Shown here: positions 9,099 to 18,664 of the stretch, in pieces | Position numbering within the stretch: position 1 is the stretch's first letter | Layout of the letters: the number at the start of each line of letters is the position of its first letter | Origin: Lacinutrix sp. | GTDB lineage: Bacteria > Bacteroidota > Bacteroidia > Flavobacteriales > Flavobacteriaceae | Length of the DNA stretch: 64,000 nucleotides | Assembly (NCBI RefSeq): GCF_029238095.1 | Contig: NZ_JAQWGS010000008.1 | Coordinates: 114,275-178,274, forward strand | Direction of reading: 5' to 3' | Translations under genes and position numbers: made by a program | The notes under the pieces: model-generated | What the model saw: the letters and a program-made list of their open reading frames with translations, nothing else | Database searches by the model: none | Told to the model about the DNA's origin: nothing

Positions 9099-12000
9099 TT
9101 AATTATAAGTTTTAATTGTAACGTCCTTATTAATGAATAAAAGTATTTTTTGAGAAACCTTAAAACCCATCTCTTCTAAAATATCTTGATAATCTTGTAA
9201 TTGATGTTGATATTTTGGGTTATGCAATCCTGTTTTATAGTCTACAATTACCACCTCGTTTTTATTGTTTATAACTAATCTGTCTGGTCTATAAATTTTT
9301 CCAGTTTTAGAAATAATATCGCGTTCGTTATATATGTTGCTGTTTTCAGTATACAAGTGGTTTAATTCTGGGTGGTTTATAATTTGTAAAATTGATGCTT
9401 TTAAGACCTTTGCTTGCTTTTTATTTATTATTCCAGAACTTTCAAAATCTTTAATGGCAAAATCTACATCACGCTCCACTTTTATATGCTCCATAATATC
9501 ATGTATTAGATTTCCTTTTTCTAGAGCGTCTTCTTGTTTAGTGTCCCAAAGGTATCCTGAATTTGCAATTATCTTTATATTGTGGTCTTGTTTTGCTGTA
9601 GAAATAAATTCTTGTTGTTCTATTGTTTCTATGTTTTGCTTTACTTTTTTTGTGTCTAGCTTTTCTGGAATACCAAAGCTATAAACAGTTTTGTTATCAT
9701 TCCACTCTCCAATATTCATTAAATAATCTATTAATAATGCAGAATATGATTTTAAATTCACTTCGCCTTTATTATTAACGTCTTTCTTACCTATGATATA
9801 AAGTTGCTCTATAGGTCTTGTTAATGTTACATATAAAAGATTTAAACTATCGAGTTCTAATTCGGCTTGATGTTTTGCATAAATAGTATGGCCTTGTGCT
9901 CCGTAGTTTTCGAAAGCACTCCCATAATTTAATAAAGCATAATTGAAGCCATTATAGTTTTCTGGATTTACAGGAAACCATTCTTTGGGTTCAATGTCTT
10001 CATATATCTTAATATCTGCATACGGAAAAATAACAACTGGAAACTCTAAACCTTTAGATTTATGAATAGTCATTATTTGAATAGCGTCTTGCTCTTGAGG
10101 AGAAACAATACTTAGTTTATCTTTCTTAGTGTTGAAATACTCCAGAAACGCATTTAAATCTGAAATATTTTTTTGTGAATATTCTAAAACAATATCTAAA
10201 TAAAACTGAACATATGCGTTTGAATGCTCAACTAAACCGAAGCACCTCACAACAGTTTCTACTAAATCAAACAAACCTTGTTGTACTAATTGATTTGGAT
10301 TAATATAAATTTCGAAGGCTTCAAAGCTTTTAAAGAAAGCTTCAAGATTTAAAAAAACATGCTTTTTATAGAAAGTGTGTTTGTCTTTAATATTGTATTT
10401 ATCGGCTAAAAAGCTAAGAATGTTAACCTTACATTCTGTATCGTTTGGGTTTGACAAAACGTTAAGCACATGGTTTATTAATTTTACTTCTGGTGCATTA
10501 TTAATAAGCATGGTTTCACTAGACGTGATTTTTAGGTTTTTACTACTTAAAAACTCTGCTATAGCAATACCATGTTTTTTCTTTCGAACTAGAATACAAA
10601 TATCTTTTAAAGCGTAACCATTTTTTTGACACGATAAAATAGTCTCTAGTACATGCTGTGTATACACGCTATCTTTATCATCATCGTCTTCAAGATCTAT
10701 AAAATTAAGGTTTACATAACCTTCGTTTTTTACAAATGGTTTTTGATGTGATTGTTCGTATAATTTTGCGTAATCTTCATTACTAAAAACCTGTTTAGAA
10801 AGATGTTTAAAAAAGGCATTATTAAAATTAACGATAGTTTCTGAACTTCTGTAGTTAGACTCTAAGTTTTTAACATCTTGTTCAACTTGAAATGGTTTCG
10901 ACGTTTTATTAAACAGTTCCATAAACTGTTCTGCTTTTCCGCCACGCCATCTATAAATAGCTTGTTTAGCATCGCCAACAATCATGGCTGTACCTTTTTC
11001 GGCTTTTATGTTTTGCCCAGACAATGAATTATCTACCAACGGAATTAAATTCTCCCACTGTAATTGTGAAGTGTCTTGAAATTCGTCTATAAAATAATGC
11101 TTAAACTTTTCTCCCATTCGCTCATAAATAAAAGGCGTTGGTTGATCTTTTATTTCGTTAGCGATAATAGCGTTAAATTCGCTAATTAGCATTTTATTCT
11201 CTTCGGTTTTAATAGCAATTAACTCTTTATTTATGGCTGTTAAAACAGATAAAGGTGTGAGGTTTTTGTAAATAGCAATTGGTAAAAGATAGCGTTCTGG
11301 CAAACTAGTAGATGTATTAAACAACTCTTTTAATTCTTCAATAATGTTATCTATATTTTTTTTAGTTTCAAGTGTCGCTTTTCCTCCATAATACTTTTCG
11401 CTTTCGAGGTTTTGTATTAATCGTCCTTTAAAATTTAAATCCTTAATTCTAAGGGCTTTCATTTTTAAAAAATGATTTGGTAAATCTGAATAACTAAAAT
11501 GATTATAAGGTATGTTGTTTAATTCAATAAGATTTATAGCTTTTTCTGCTAAGATTAAACATTCGTTTTCAACATTTTTTATAGTTTCTTTTAAACTTGT
11601 TTTTAATGTTGTAAAATCATAAAGTGTTTTATCGTTTAACGTTTTTACAAAATCTAAGTCACTTTCTTTAGTTAATAATTTAGCAATTTTATTAAAATCT
11701 AAACTAACGTCCCAACTTTTATCGTCATCTGCTTTTTCAATAGCAAAGTCCACCAGTACTTTTGTGAGTTCTTTATTGGTTCCAGCTTTAGCTATTAAAC
11801 GATCTACTGCTTCATTTAATAAAGATTCTGTATCTAATTCTACTTCAAAATTGAGTGGTAATTTTAAATCATGAGCAAATGTTCTTATTAATCTGTGGTT
11901 AAAACCATCAATTGTTGAAATATCAAAAGCTGCATAATTATGCATGATGGTGTTTAATATGTCGTTAGCTTTTTTTTTAAGCACACTAGGTTTTATCTCT

Positions 12001-12257
12001 AACTCTTTAATTATTTCTACAAACATAGGATGCGAATGCTCTAAGTTTTTTGTTTGAGAAAAATCCTTAAGCATCTCTAATATACGTGCTTTCATTTCTG
12101 CAACAGCTTTGTTAGTAAACGTAATGGCAAGAATGTTTTTAAATTGATAATTACCTGATGCCGAAAATAAAATTTTTAAGTATTCTTTAACTAAAGTGAA
12201 GGTTTTGCCGCTTCCAGCTGATGCATTATAAACTTGAAATGAAGAATTTGACAACAT
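9099..12257 (-). CDS. UvrD/Rep-type helicase-nuclease, AddA/RecB-like
   Basis: This is a superfamily 1A helicase with all main motifs: Walker A NASAGSGKTFTLVKEY at the N-terminus, DEFQDTSQLQWE (motif II), GDAKQAIYRWRGG (III), ESNYRS (IV), MTIHKSKGLEFPVVIF (V) and LLYVTLTRPIEQLYI (VI). A C-terminal RecB nuclease motif VVIVDYKTG follows. I start it at the ATG at 12257 (MLSNSSFQVYNASAG), because the upstream candidate at 12287 adds a hydrophobic stretch not expected before the Walker A strand. It should pair with the AddB-like protein at 3486-6242 to resect double-strand breaks. About 1052 residues. Confidence 0.9.
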   Translation of the reverse strand: MLSNSSFQVYNASAGSGKTFTLVKEYLKILFSASGNYQFKNILAITFTNKAVAEMKARILEMLKDFSQTKNLEHSHPMFVEIIKELEIKPSVLKKKANDILNTIMHNYAAFDISTIDGFNHRLIRTFAHDLKLPLNFEVELDTESLLNEAVDRLIAKAGTNKELTKVLVDFAIEKADDDKSWDVSLDFNKIAKLLTKESDLDFVKTLNDKTLYDFTTLKTSLKETIKNVENECLILAEKAINLIELNNIPYNHFSYSDLPNHFLKMKALRIKDLNFKGRLIQNLESEKYYGGKATLETKKNIDNIIEELKELFNTSTSLPERYLLPIAIYKNLTPLSVLTAINKELIAIKTEENKMLISEFNAIIANEIKDQPTPFIYERMGEKFKHYFIDEFQDTSQLQWENLIPLVDNSLSGQNIKAEKGTAMIVGDAKQAIYRWRGGKAEQFMELFNKTSKPFQVEQDVKNLESNYRSSETIVNFNNAFFKHLSKQVFSNEDYAKLYEQSHQKPFVKNEGYVNLNFIDLEDDDDKDSVYTQHVLETILSCQKNGYALKDICILVRKKKHGIAIAEFLSSKNLKITSSETMLINNAPEVKLINHVLNVLSNPNDTECKVNILSFLADKYNIKDKHTFYKKHVFLNLEAFFKSFEAFEIYINPNQLVQQGLFDLVETVVRCFGLVEHSNAYVQFYLDIVLEYSQKNISDLNAFLEYFNTKKDKLSIVSPQEQDAIQIMTIHKSKGLEFPVVIFPYADIKIYEDIEPKEWFPVNPENYNGFNYALLNYGSAFENYGAQGHTIYAKHQAELELDSLNLLYVTLTRPIEQLYIIGKKDVNNKGEVNLKSYSALLIDYLMNIGEWNDNKTVYSFGIPEKLDTKKVKQNIETIEQQEFISTAKQDHNIKIIANSGYLWDTKQEDALEKGNLIHDIMEHIKVERDVDFAIKDFESSGIINKKQAKVLKASILQIINHPELNHLYTENSNIYNERDIISKTGKIYRPDRLVINNKNEVVIVDYKTGLHNPKYQHQLQDYQDILEEMGFKVSQKILLFINKDVTIKTYN

Positions 12258-12462
12258 TAATATAATTTTGAGTACAAGATAAAACAATTACAATGAAGCA
12301 GATTTAATTTTAGGTTTTTTAGGAAAAAAACCAAAGCATTTTATATCAGCTTGTTAAAGTATTATTAAAACAAAAGACTTAACAGTACATAAATTTTTAA
12401 TTGATTTGTTAAAGTGTTAAATTTACGAACAAAGAAATATTAACCTAAAACATAAAAAAATT

Positions 12463-13071
12463 ATGGCTTTCGAATTACCGAAACTAAAATACGCATACGA
12501 CGCTTTAGAACCAAATATAGATGCGCGTACAATGGAAATACACCATTCTAAACATCATAATGGCTATACCTCTAAATTAAATGCTGCCATAGAAGGTACA
12601 GATTTAGAAGGAAAATCAATAGAAAACATATTAATGAATCTTGATATGGATAACAAAGCTGTTAGAAATAATGGAGGTGGTTTTTACAACCACTCTTTAT
12701 TTTGGGACGTCATGAACCCAGAAGGTAAAGGCCGTTTATCTGGAGAACTAAAAGATGCTATTGAAGTGGCTTACGGTTCTGTAGATGCTTTTAAAGATGC
12801 TTTTAGTAATGCAGCTGCTACACAATTTGGTTCTGGTTGGGCTTGGTTATGTGTACACAAAGGAGGAAAAGTTGAAGTGTGCTCTACACCTAATCAAGAT
12901 AATCCATTAATGCCAGGAGTAACTTGTGGTGGAACACCAATTTTAGGTTTAGATGTTTGGGAACATGCCTACTATTTAAACTACCAAAACAGAAGACCAG
13001 ATTATATTAATGCATTCTTTAATGTAATTAACTGGAATGAAGTTGAAAGAAGATATGCTTTGGCAAAATAA
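12463..13071 (+). CDS. sodA: Superoxide dismutase, Mn/Fe family
   Basis: This 202-residue protein has all four metal ligands: His27 in MEIHHSKHH, His77 in [11 protein letters not shown], and the Asp and second His of [16 protein letters not shown]. The GGGxYNH form is the one usual in manganese enzymes, but metal preference (Mn or cambialistic) cannot be fixed by eye. It has no signal peptide, so it acts in the cytoplasm. It removes superoxide, and a strong hairpin terminator follows 25 nt after the stop. It is divergent from the AddA-like gene across 205 nt that hold no ORF. Confidence 0.96.
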   Translation: MAFELPKLKYAYDALEPNIDARTMEIHHSKHHNGYTSKLNAAIEGTDLEGKSIENILMNLDMDNKAVRNNGGGFYNHSLFWDVMNPEGKGRLSGELKDAIEVAYGSVDAFKDAFSNAAATQFGSGWAWLCVHKGGKVEVCSTPNQDNPLMPGVTCGGTPILGLDVWEHAYYLNYQNRRPDYINAFFNVINWNEVERRYALAK

Positions 13072-13095
13072 GCTAAACACTTATTGTTTTTATAT

Positions 13096-13126
13096 AAAAA
13101 GAGCTAGTTTTACTAGTTCTTTTTTT
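13096..13126 (+). terminator. Rho-independent terminator after sod
   Basis: The stem AAAAAGAGCTAGT / ACTAGTTCTTTTT has one G-U pair and is followed by a run of seven T. It lies 25 nt after the sod stop codon. Confidence 0.75.
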
Positions 13127-13167
13127 GTTTCAATAATTAAATTAATTTCTGAAGAATTTAAGCAAAT

Positions 13168-13197
13168 AAAAAAGGTGAACTCTCGTTCACCTTTTTT
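13168..13197 (-). terminator. Perfect 13-bp terminator hairpin
   Basis: AAAAAAGGTGAAC and GTTCACCTTTTTT pair perfectly around a TCTC loop. The A and T tracts allow function on either strand. On the minus strand it would end either the purF-like transcript or the candidate small RNA. On the plus strand it would be a second terminator behind sod. Confidence 0.8.
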
Positions 13198-13290
13198 GCC
13201 CCAAATCTACCATGAACTTACCCTACTTATGTTATGGTAAGCTCTAAGATACTAAAGACTTTTTATTAAACTTGTTTTTTTAGACAAATG
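13168..13290 (-). ncRNA. Candidate structured small RNA downstream of the amidophosphoribosyltransferase
   Basis: The 307-nt gap 13072-13378 holds the sod terminator, then this segment. Read on the minus strand it has a TATATTTA box at about 13292-13299 and an internal stem AGCTTACC / GGGTAAGTT (13221-13245 region). Possible closing pairs are TCTA/TAGA, and it ends in a perfect 13-bp terminator GGTGAAC-GAGA-GTTCACC with flanking A/T runs. A transcript of about 120 nt would result, a size compatible with the 6S-like RNAs described in flavobacteria, but I cannot confirm that identity. The alternative is simply a long 3' UTR of the gene at 13379-15277. Confidence 0.3.
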
Positions 13291-13378
13291 GTAAATATAT
13301 CTGATGAATTACATTTTACATACAATAGAATATATTGAAATTCAATAAGATAAAGCCAAAATAATATCTAAGAAACCC

Positions 13379-15277
13379 TTAATACGCTCGCTCTTTATTA
13401 CCTTCGAAAAAATTAATAAAAGCTCTATTTACTACTCTATTACCTCCTACTGTTGGATAGTTTCCTGTAAAATACCAATCTCCTAAATGGTTAGGACAAG
13501 CTTTATGTAAATTCTCTACTGGTTGAAAAATAATTTCTACTTCTGCATTTACAGACTCGTCGCTTAATAATTCTGAAATTTTAGCAGAAATAGCTTCGGT
13601 TGTAAATTGATTGTAAATTTCATTTACAAAGTTTTTTACCTCTTTATCTTTCAAATTTTCTTGTGCCTTACATTTATGGTAAACTTCTTCTACTAAATCG
13701 TATTTATTATTTTCTTTTAAAAGCTCTAAAGCGGCATTGAATGCAATTAAAGTTTCTAAGTTTGCCATATCAATACCATAGCAATCTGGAAAACGTATTT
13801 GCGGAGCAGAAGACACAATTACTATTTTTTTTGGATGAAGCCTATCCATCATTTTTATAATACTCTTCTTTAAAGTTGTACCACGAACAATACTGTCGTC
13901 TATTATAACTAGGTTATCTGTTGGTTTTATAACGCCATATGTTACATCGTAAACGTGTGCAACCAAATCGTCTCTACTAGAATCTTCCGTAATAAAAGTT
14001 CTAAGTTTAACATCTTTAATGGCTATTTTCTCTATACGAGGTCTTTCTTTTAAAATATTTATAACCTGTTGTTTAGATAGCTTTCCACCTCCAGACAAAA
14101 TAGCTTTTGTTTTTCGTTCGTTTAAGTGCTCCTCAACAGTTTCAATCATGCCGTAAAAAGAAGTTTCGGCTGTATTTGGAATGTATGAAAATACAGAATT
14201 AGCAGTATCATTTTCAATAGCTTTTAATACTTTTGGCATTAATAGTCGACCAAGCATTTTACGTTCTTGATAGATTTCTGCGTCACTACCACGAGAAAAA
14301 TAAATACGCTCAAAAGAACAAGCTTTGCGTTCTAATGGTTCTAGAATTTTTTTAATAGAAACGTCTCCAGATTTTTTTGTAATTATAGCGTGTCCTGGCT
14401 CTAATTCTTTTACATCATTAAAGGCAACATTAAAAACAGTTTGTATAACTGGACGCTCTGAGGCTACAACAACAATTTCATCATCTTGATAATAATAAGC
14501 TGGTCTTATTCCTGCTGGGTCTCTTAACACAAAAGAATCGCCATGACCTATTAAACCTGCCATTGCATAACCTCCATCCCAATTTTTTGCAGCTCTTTTA
14601 AGAATTTTCGCAATATTTAAACGTTCTGCAATTAAAGGAGAACATTCGCTTTTTTTATAGCCTTCTTTTTTTAATTTCTTATATATTTTACTTACTGCAT
14701 CATCAAGAAAATGGCCTATTTTCTCCATAATCGTAATAGTATCTGTATATTCTTTTGGGTGCTGACCAAGTTCTACCAAGCTACTAAATAACTCTTTAAC
14801 ATTAGTCATATTAAAATTTCCTGCTAGAATTAAGTTTCTATGTTGCCAGTTGTTCTGGCGTAAAAATGGATGTACACTTTCTACACTGTTTTTTCCAAAG
14901 GTTCCATAACGCACATGTCCTAAAAGTACCTCTCCTATATAAGGAATATTGCTTTTTTGAAGGGCAACACTATCATTATACTCTGGATTAGCAACTAATT
15001 CGTTATTAATGCGTTCGTTTATTTGCGCAAAGATATCTTGAATAGGTTGTTGTGCTATAGAGCGTACACGACTTATATAACGTTCGCCTGGTTTGGTATC
15101 TAATTTAATACTTGCAAATCCTGCACCATCTTGTCCACGATTGTGCTGTTTTTCCATCATTAAATACATTTTGTTCACGCCGTAGAAAGCGCTTCCGTAT
15201 TTTTCTTTGTAGAATTCTAATGGTTTTAAAAGCCTAATGTGTGCAATTCCGCACTCGTGTTTTAGAGCATCACTCAT
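13379..15277 (-). CDS. purF: Amidophosphoribosyltransferase family protein (PurF-like, long form)
   Basis: This 632-residue protein has a glutamine amidotransferase class II domain whose nucleophile Cys9 (MSDALKHECGIAHIRL) would be exposed after propeptide removal. KQHNRGQDGAGFASI follows and then a phosphoribosyltransferase domain with the PRPP loop LVIIDDSIVRGTTLKKSI near residue 465. The family transfers glutamine ammonia to PRPP in the first step of purine synthesis. At 632 residues it is longer than the roughly 470-510 of canonical PurF. It may be the second, divergent copy that flavobacteria carry next to a PfkB kinase, so the exact role is inferred. Confidence 0.85.
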   Translation of the reverse strand: MSDALKHECGIAHIRLLKPLEFYKEKYGSAFYGVNKMYLMMEKQHNRGQDGAGFASIKLDTKPGERYISRVRSIAQQPIQDIFAQINERINNELVANPEYNDSVALQKSNIPYIGEVLLGHVRYGTFGKNSVESVHPFLRQNNWQHRNLILAGNFNMTNVKELFSSLVELGQHPKEYTDTITIMEKIGHFLDDAVSKIYKKLKKEGYKKSECSPLIAERLNIAKILKRAAKNWDGGYAMAGLIGHGDSFVLRDPAGIRPAYYYQDDEIVVVASERPVIQTVFNVAFNDVKELEPGHAIITKKSGDVSIKKILEPLERKACSFERIYFSRGSDAEIYQERKMLGRLLMPKVLKAIENDTANSVFSYIPNTAETSFYGMIETVEEHLNERKTKAILSGGGKLSKQQVINILKERPRIEKIAIKDVKLRTFITEDSSRDDLVAHVYDVTYGVIKPTDNLVIIDDSIVRGTTLKKSIIKMMDRLHPKKIVIVSSAPQIRFPDCYGIDMANLETLIAFNAALELLKENNKYDLVEEVYHKCKAQENLKDKEVKNFVNEIYNQFTTEAISAKISELLSDESVNAEVEIIFQPVENLHKACPNHLGDWYFTGNYPTVGGNRVVNRAFINFFEGNKERAY

Positions 15278-15350
15278 TGTTGTTGTGTTGTGAGTTGTTT
15301 ATTAATAACAAAAATATATAATCTTAAAGATTCTAAAATTATTTCAGAAT

Positions 15351-15385
15351 AAAAAAACGCGCTCAAATATTGAGCGCGTTTTTTT
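15351..15385 (-). terminator. Rho-independent terminator after the PfkB kinase
   Basis: A 16-bp stem, seven A then CGCGCTCAA paired with TTGAGCGCG then seven T, has an ATA loop. It begins directly after the PfkB stop at 15387 on the minus strand. It should separate the kinase from the amidophosphoribosyltransferase transcript. Confidence 0.88.
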
Positions 15386-15386
15386 A

Positions 15387-16325
15387 TTAATCTATATCGT
15401 TTAAAACAATTTCAAATTGCGTTAAATCTTTAAACTGCTGCAAGCGTTCAAAAATTTCTTTATCTGTTAAGGTTAGCATGCGCTCGGTTCCAAACTTTTC
15501 TACACAAAACGATGCTAATGCAGAACCATAAATTACTGCATTTTTCATGTTCTCGAAAGAGATATTTCCTGTCTTTGCAATATAGCCAGCAAAACCACCT
15601 GCAAATGTGTCTCCTGCTCCTGTAGGGTCGAAAACTTCGGCTAAGGGTAACGCTGGAGCATAAAACATATTACCTTCACTAAACAATAAAGCACCATGCT
15701 CTCCTTTTTTAATGACTACATATTTTGGTCCCATTGTATGAATTTTTTTAGCGGCATTGACTAGAGAATATTCTCCAGATAATTGTCTTGCTTCTTCATC
15801 GTTAATGGTAATAACATCTACATTTTTTAATACTGCTTTTAAATCGTCCATAGCAATATCCATCCAGAAATTCATTGTATCTAATATAGCCAATTTAGGT
15901 TTTTTAGACATTTGATCCAGAACACTTTGTTGTGTTAAAGGATGTAAGTTTCCTAACATTACAATATCTGCATCTTTGTAATTTTCTGGAACAACTGGAG
16001 TAAATTTCTCCAGTACATTAAGCTCTGTAGCTAAAGTATCTCGAGAGTTCATATCGTTGTGGTATTTACCACTCCAAAAAAAGGTTTTACCATCTTTTAC
16101 AATTTCTATACCTTCTATACTTATTTGTCTCTCTGTTAAAAGGTCTAAATATTCCTGCGGAAAATCGCCTCCAACAACAGACACTGCTGCTGCATCAATA
16201 TTATCAAAATTAGCTGCCGAAAAACCTATGTAAGTAGCTGCGCCACCAAGAATTTTATCGGTTTTACCAAATGGTGTTTCAATAGCATCAAAAGCTACTG
16301 TGCCTACTATTACTAATTTACTCAT
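15387..16325 (-). CDS. PfkB family carbohydrate/nucleoside kinase
   Basis: This 312-residue ribokinase-fold protein has the N-terminal GG-containing segment (ILGGAATYIGFSAANF) and the C-terminal PfkB signature DPTGAGDTFAGGFAGYIA, with the catalytic Asp in GAGD. The substrate may be ribose, adenosine or another sugar and cannot be read from the sequence. It sits head-to-tail upstream of the amidophosphoribosyltransferase, suggesting a nucleotide or ribose-related job, but a strong terminator lies between the two genes. An exact -7 box precedes it. Confidence 0.9.
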   Translation of the reverse strand: MSKLVIVGTVAFDAIETPFGKTDKILGGAATYIGFSAANFDNIDAAAVSVVGGDFPQEYLDLLTERQISIEGIEIVKDGKTFFWSGKYHNDMNSRDTLATELNVLEKFTPVVPENYKDADIVMLGNLHPLTQQSVLDQMSKKPKLAILDTMNFWMDIAMDDLKAVLKNVDVITINDEEARQLSGEYSLVNAAKKIHTMGPKYVVIKKGEHGALLFSEGNMFYAPALPLAEVFDPTGAGDTFAGGFAGYIAKTGNISFENMKNAVIYGSALASFCVEKFGTERMLTLTDKEIFERLQQFKDLTQFEIVLNDID

Positions 16326-16348
16326 GTAACTGTTCTTGAATTAAAGTG

Positions 16349-16356
16349 CAAATATA
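16349..16356 (-). promoter_or_regulatory. Bacteroidetes-type -7 box for the PfkB kinase
   Basis: The minus strand reads TATATTTG, an exact TAnnTTTG match 23 nt upstream of the ATG at 16325. A TTG lies about 22 nt further upstream. Confidence 0.42.
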
Positions 16357-16526
16357 GGTTTTTTAGTCTCTTTTTTTACAATTTCCTTTCGGAATAAAAA
16401 CGAATTACATTTTGGTTAATTTTATGGATATTAGCAACTCACTTATAAAAAAGAACGGTTCACTATTCTTTATTTTTTTTGAAGCTTTAATTCGTGGAGA
16501 TTTGCTTTGAAACAATAAAACTTGAT

Positions 16527-17922
16527 ATGGAAAAATTAAAAAAGGCTTTTTGTTTATGGATTGATTGTGACTGTGGTAATTAATGGTTTTGGGTTTTTTG
16601 TAAATGTAAATCTCAATGGTTATGATGAAGCGATAAAGGATATATTATATATAGGACCAATAAGTTTTTCAATCTTTTTTGTGCCTTGTTTTTTTTCTTC
16701 TCTATACTATAAAAATTGGAAAACATCACTTAAACCAATAATTAAGCCAGCGCTTATTTCTTTTGCAATCATTTATGTTTTTGTGTTTTGCTATATGAAT
16801 ATTCAAAAAGGCTTTAAGCTGTCTTATTTATATAGAACATCTTTGCCAAATGCAGTATTTACAATGATAATAAGCATTTTTAGTTCGCTTATATTATTTC
16901 TCACAAAAAACTCATGGAAAGGAAAATCGAAACATTTAAAATTAAAATTATTGAACGTTTTTATATTTTGGATAATAATTACTTTACTATATTTATTACT
17001 TCATATTCTCTTTGGACATGGCATCTCTAAAGCAAATTATCGAATTTTAATTTTACCAGGATTTGGTTTGTTAGTTGCATTATTAAGTTACACAACTATT
17101 AATTTAAACTTGAAAATTAACAAACCTAATTTTTTATTTTCAAGTTTATATCTATTTAATTGTTTTGCTGTTCTAATAATTTTTATGTTATCTGTTGTAG
17201 AAATTGATAAATATTCTTCAGAAAGACTTGTTAATTTATTTTTTCAAGGTGTTATTATTTTTTCTCCTTACTTTTTAATAATTACTTTGGCTATTCATGT
17301 TTATTATATTCAGTTAAAAAACAAGCAAGAAAAACTAAACCTAAAGCAAATAGGATTAGAAGCTTCTTTAAAATACCAACAATTAAAATCGCAAATAAGT
17401 CCGCATTTTCTGTTTAATAATATTAGTGTTTTAACTGGTTTAATTGAAGAAAATCAAGAAAAAGCAGTTAAGTTTTCAGAAGACCTATCAAAAGTTTACC
17501 GTTATTTTTTAGACCAAGAAAAACAAAATTTGGTAACTTTAAAAGACGAAATGTCTTTTGCTAATAAATATATAGATTTATTAAAAGTGCGTTTCGAAAG
17601 TGCTTTAATTTTTAATAACAACGTTAATGAAACCGAAACGCTTTACATTTTACCAATGGCATTACAGCAAGTTTTTGAAAACGTTATAAAGCACAACGAA
17701 TTAAGCATAGAGAATCCAATAATTATAACTTTTAAAAATGAAGATGATTACTTAATAGTTTCAAATACATTACATCCAAAATTATCTGTTGAGACTTCTA
17801 ATCCAACAGGAATAGAAAACATTAAAAATAGATACGAGTATTTTACAGATGAAAAAGTGGTAATAATTAAAGACGATAATTTATTCACAATTAAATTGCC
17901 ATTATTAAAACCAGAAGTGTAA
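16527..17922 (+). CDS. Sensor histidine kinase, LytS/YehU type (apparent frameshift at a T-run, 16547-16551)
   Basis: The N-terminal half has about six membrane segments. The cytoplasmic half has the His_kinase motif KSQISPHFLFNNISVL with the phospho-acceptor His, an N-box-like ALQQVFENVIKHNEL and a glycine box NPTGIENIKNRYEYF. From the TTG at 16561 the open frame is 453 residues. An ATG at 16527 gives MEKLKKAF in another frame. Skipping one T of the TTTTT at 16547-16551 joins it cleanly to VYGLIVTVVINGFGFF, giving about 464 residues. The stop overlaps the start of the response regulator by one base (TAATG), so the two form an operon. The N-terminus is thus either frameshifted or shortened. 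Confidence 0.82.
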
Positions 17923-18664
17923 TGAAAGTTGTAATTATAGAAGACGAATTAGCCTCAAGCAGAAGATTGCAGCGCATGCTAACAACATTTAATTATGAGA
18001 TTGTGGCTAGTTTGGTTTCAGTAAAATCTGCTGTAAAATGGTTTCAAAATAACGCGCATCCAGATGTGTTATTTCTAGATATTCATTTAGCAGACGGTTT
18101 GTGTTTTGAAATTTTTAAACACGTAAAAATCACTAGTCCAATTGTGTTTACAACTGCGTTTAGCGAATATAGTATTAAAGCTTTCGACTATAATAGCGTG
18201 TCTTATTTACTAAAACCAATTAATAAAGAGCGACTAGAAAAAGCAATAAAAAAAGCAAATACATTCTATAAAAATGAAAAGGAATTAATTGAATTAAAAG
18301 AAGTTATAGAAAACGAAAATCTTCGGGTTTACAAAACTGAATTTGCTGTAAGAATAGGAAAACGAATTAAAATAATAAAAACTGAAAGTATTGACTGCTT
18401 TTATAGCGAGGATAATGCTTCTTATTTAAAAAGCAGCAATTCTAATTATATTATTAACGAAGCGCTTTCGGGTTTAGAAACAAAATTAAATCCTAAACAG
18501 TTTTTTAAAGTGAATAGAAAGTTTATTGTTAATCGAGAAGCTATAGAAACTGTAGTTTTTTTACCAATAGTAGATTTAAAATTGAATTAAAAAACAGAAA
18601 TCAAGCTGAAATAATTGTAAGTCGAGAGCGCTCTAAAACTTTTAAGAGTTGGTTAAACTGTTAA
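17922..18664 (+). CDS. LytTR response regulator (apparent frameshift at a T-run, 18556-18562)
   Basis: The receiver domain has the acidic pair EDE at 7-9, the phospho-acceptor Asp53 in VLFLDIHLADG and the LLKPI lysine near residue 100. A LytTR DNA-binding domain follows. The open frame ends early at 18590 (DLKLN). Adding one T to the seven-T run at 18556-18562 gives VVFFTNSRFKIELKNRN followed by AEIIVSRERSKTFKSWLN, a normal LytTR end, and a stop at 18662-18664. The repaired protein has 247 residues, usual for the family. It is the partner of the kinase upstream. As written, the last LytTR strands are lost. Confidence 0.82.

Noticed and set aside
12258..12287. The ten-codon extension of the AddA-like protein
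   Set aside because: It would place a hydrophobic stretch directly before the Walker A strand; the start at 12257 fits the family better.
16451..16473. AAAGAA...TTCTTT stem with a following T-run upstream of the kinase
   Set aside because: The stem has only six A/T-rich pairs and no gene ends there, so I do not call it a terminator.
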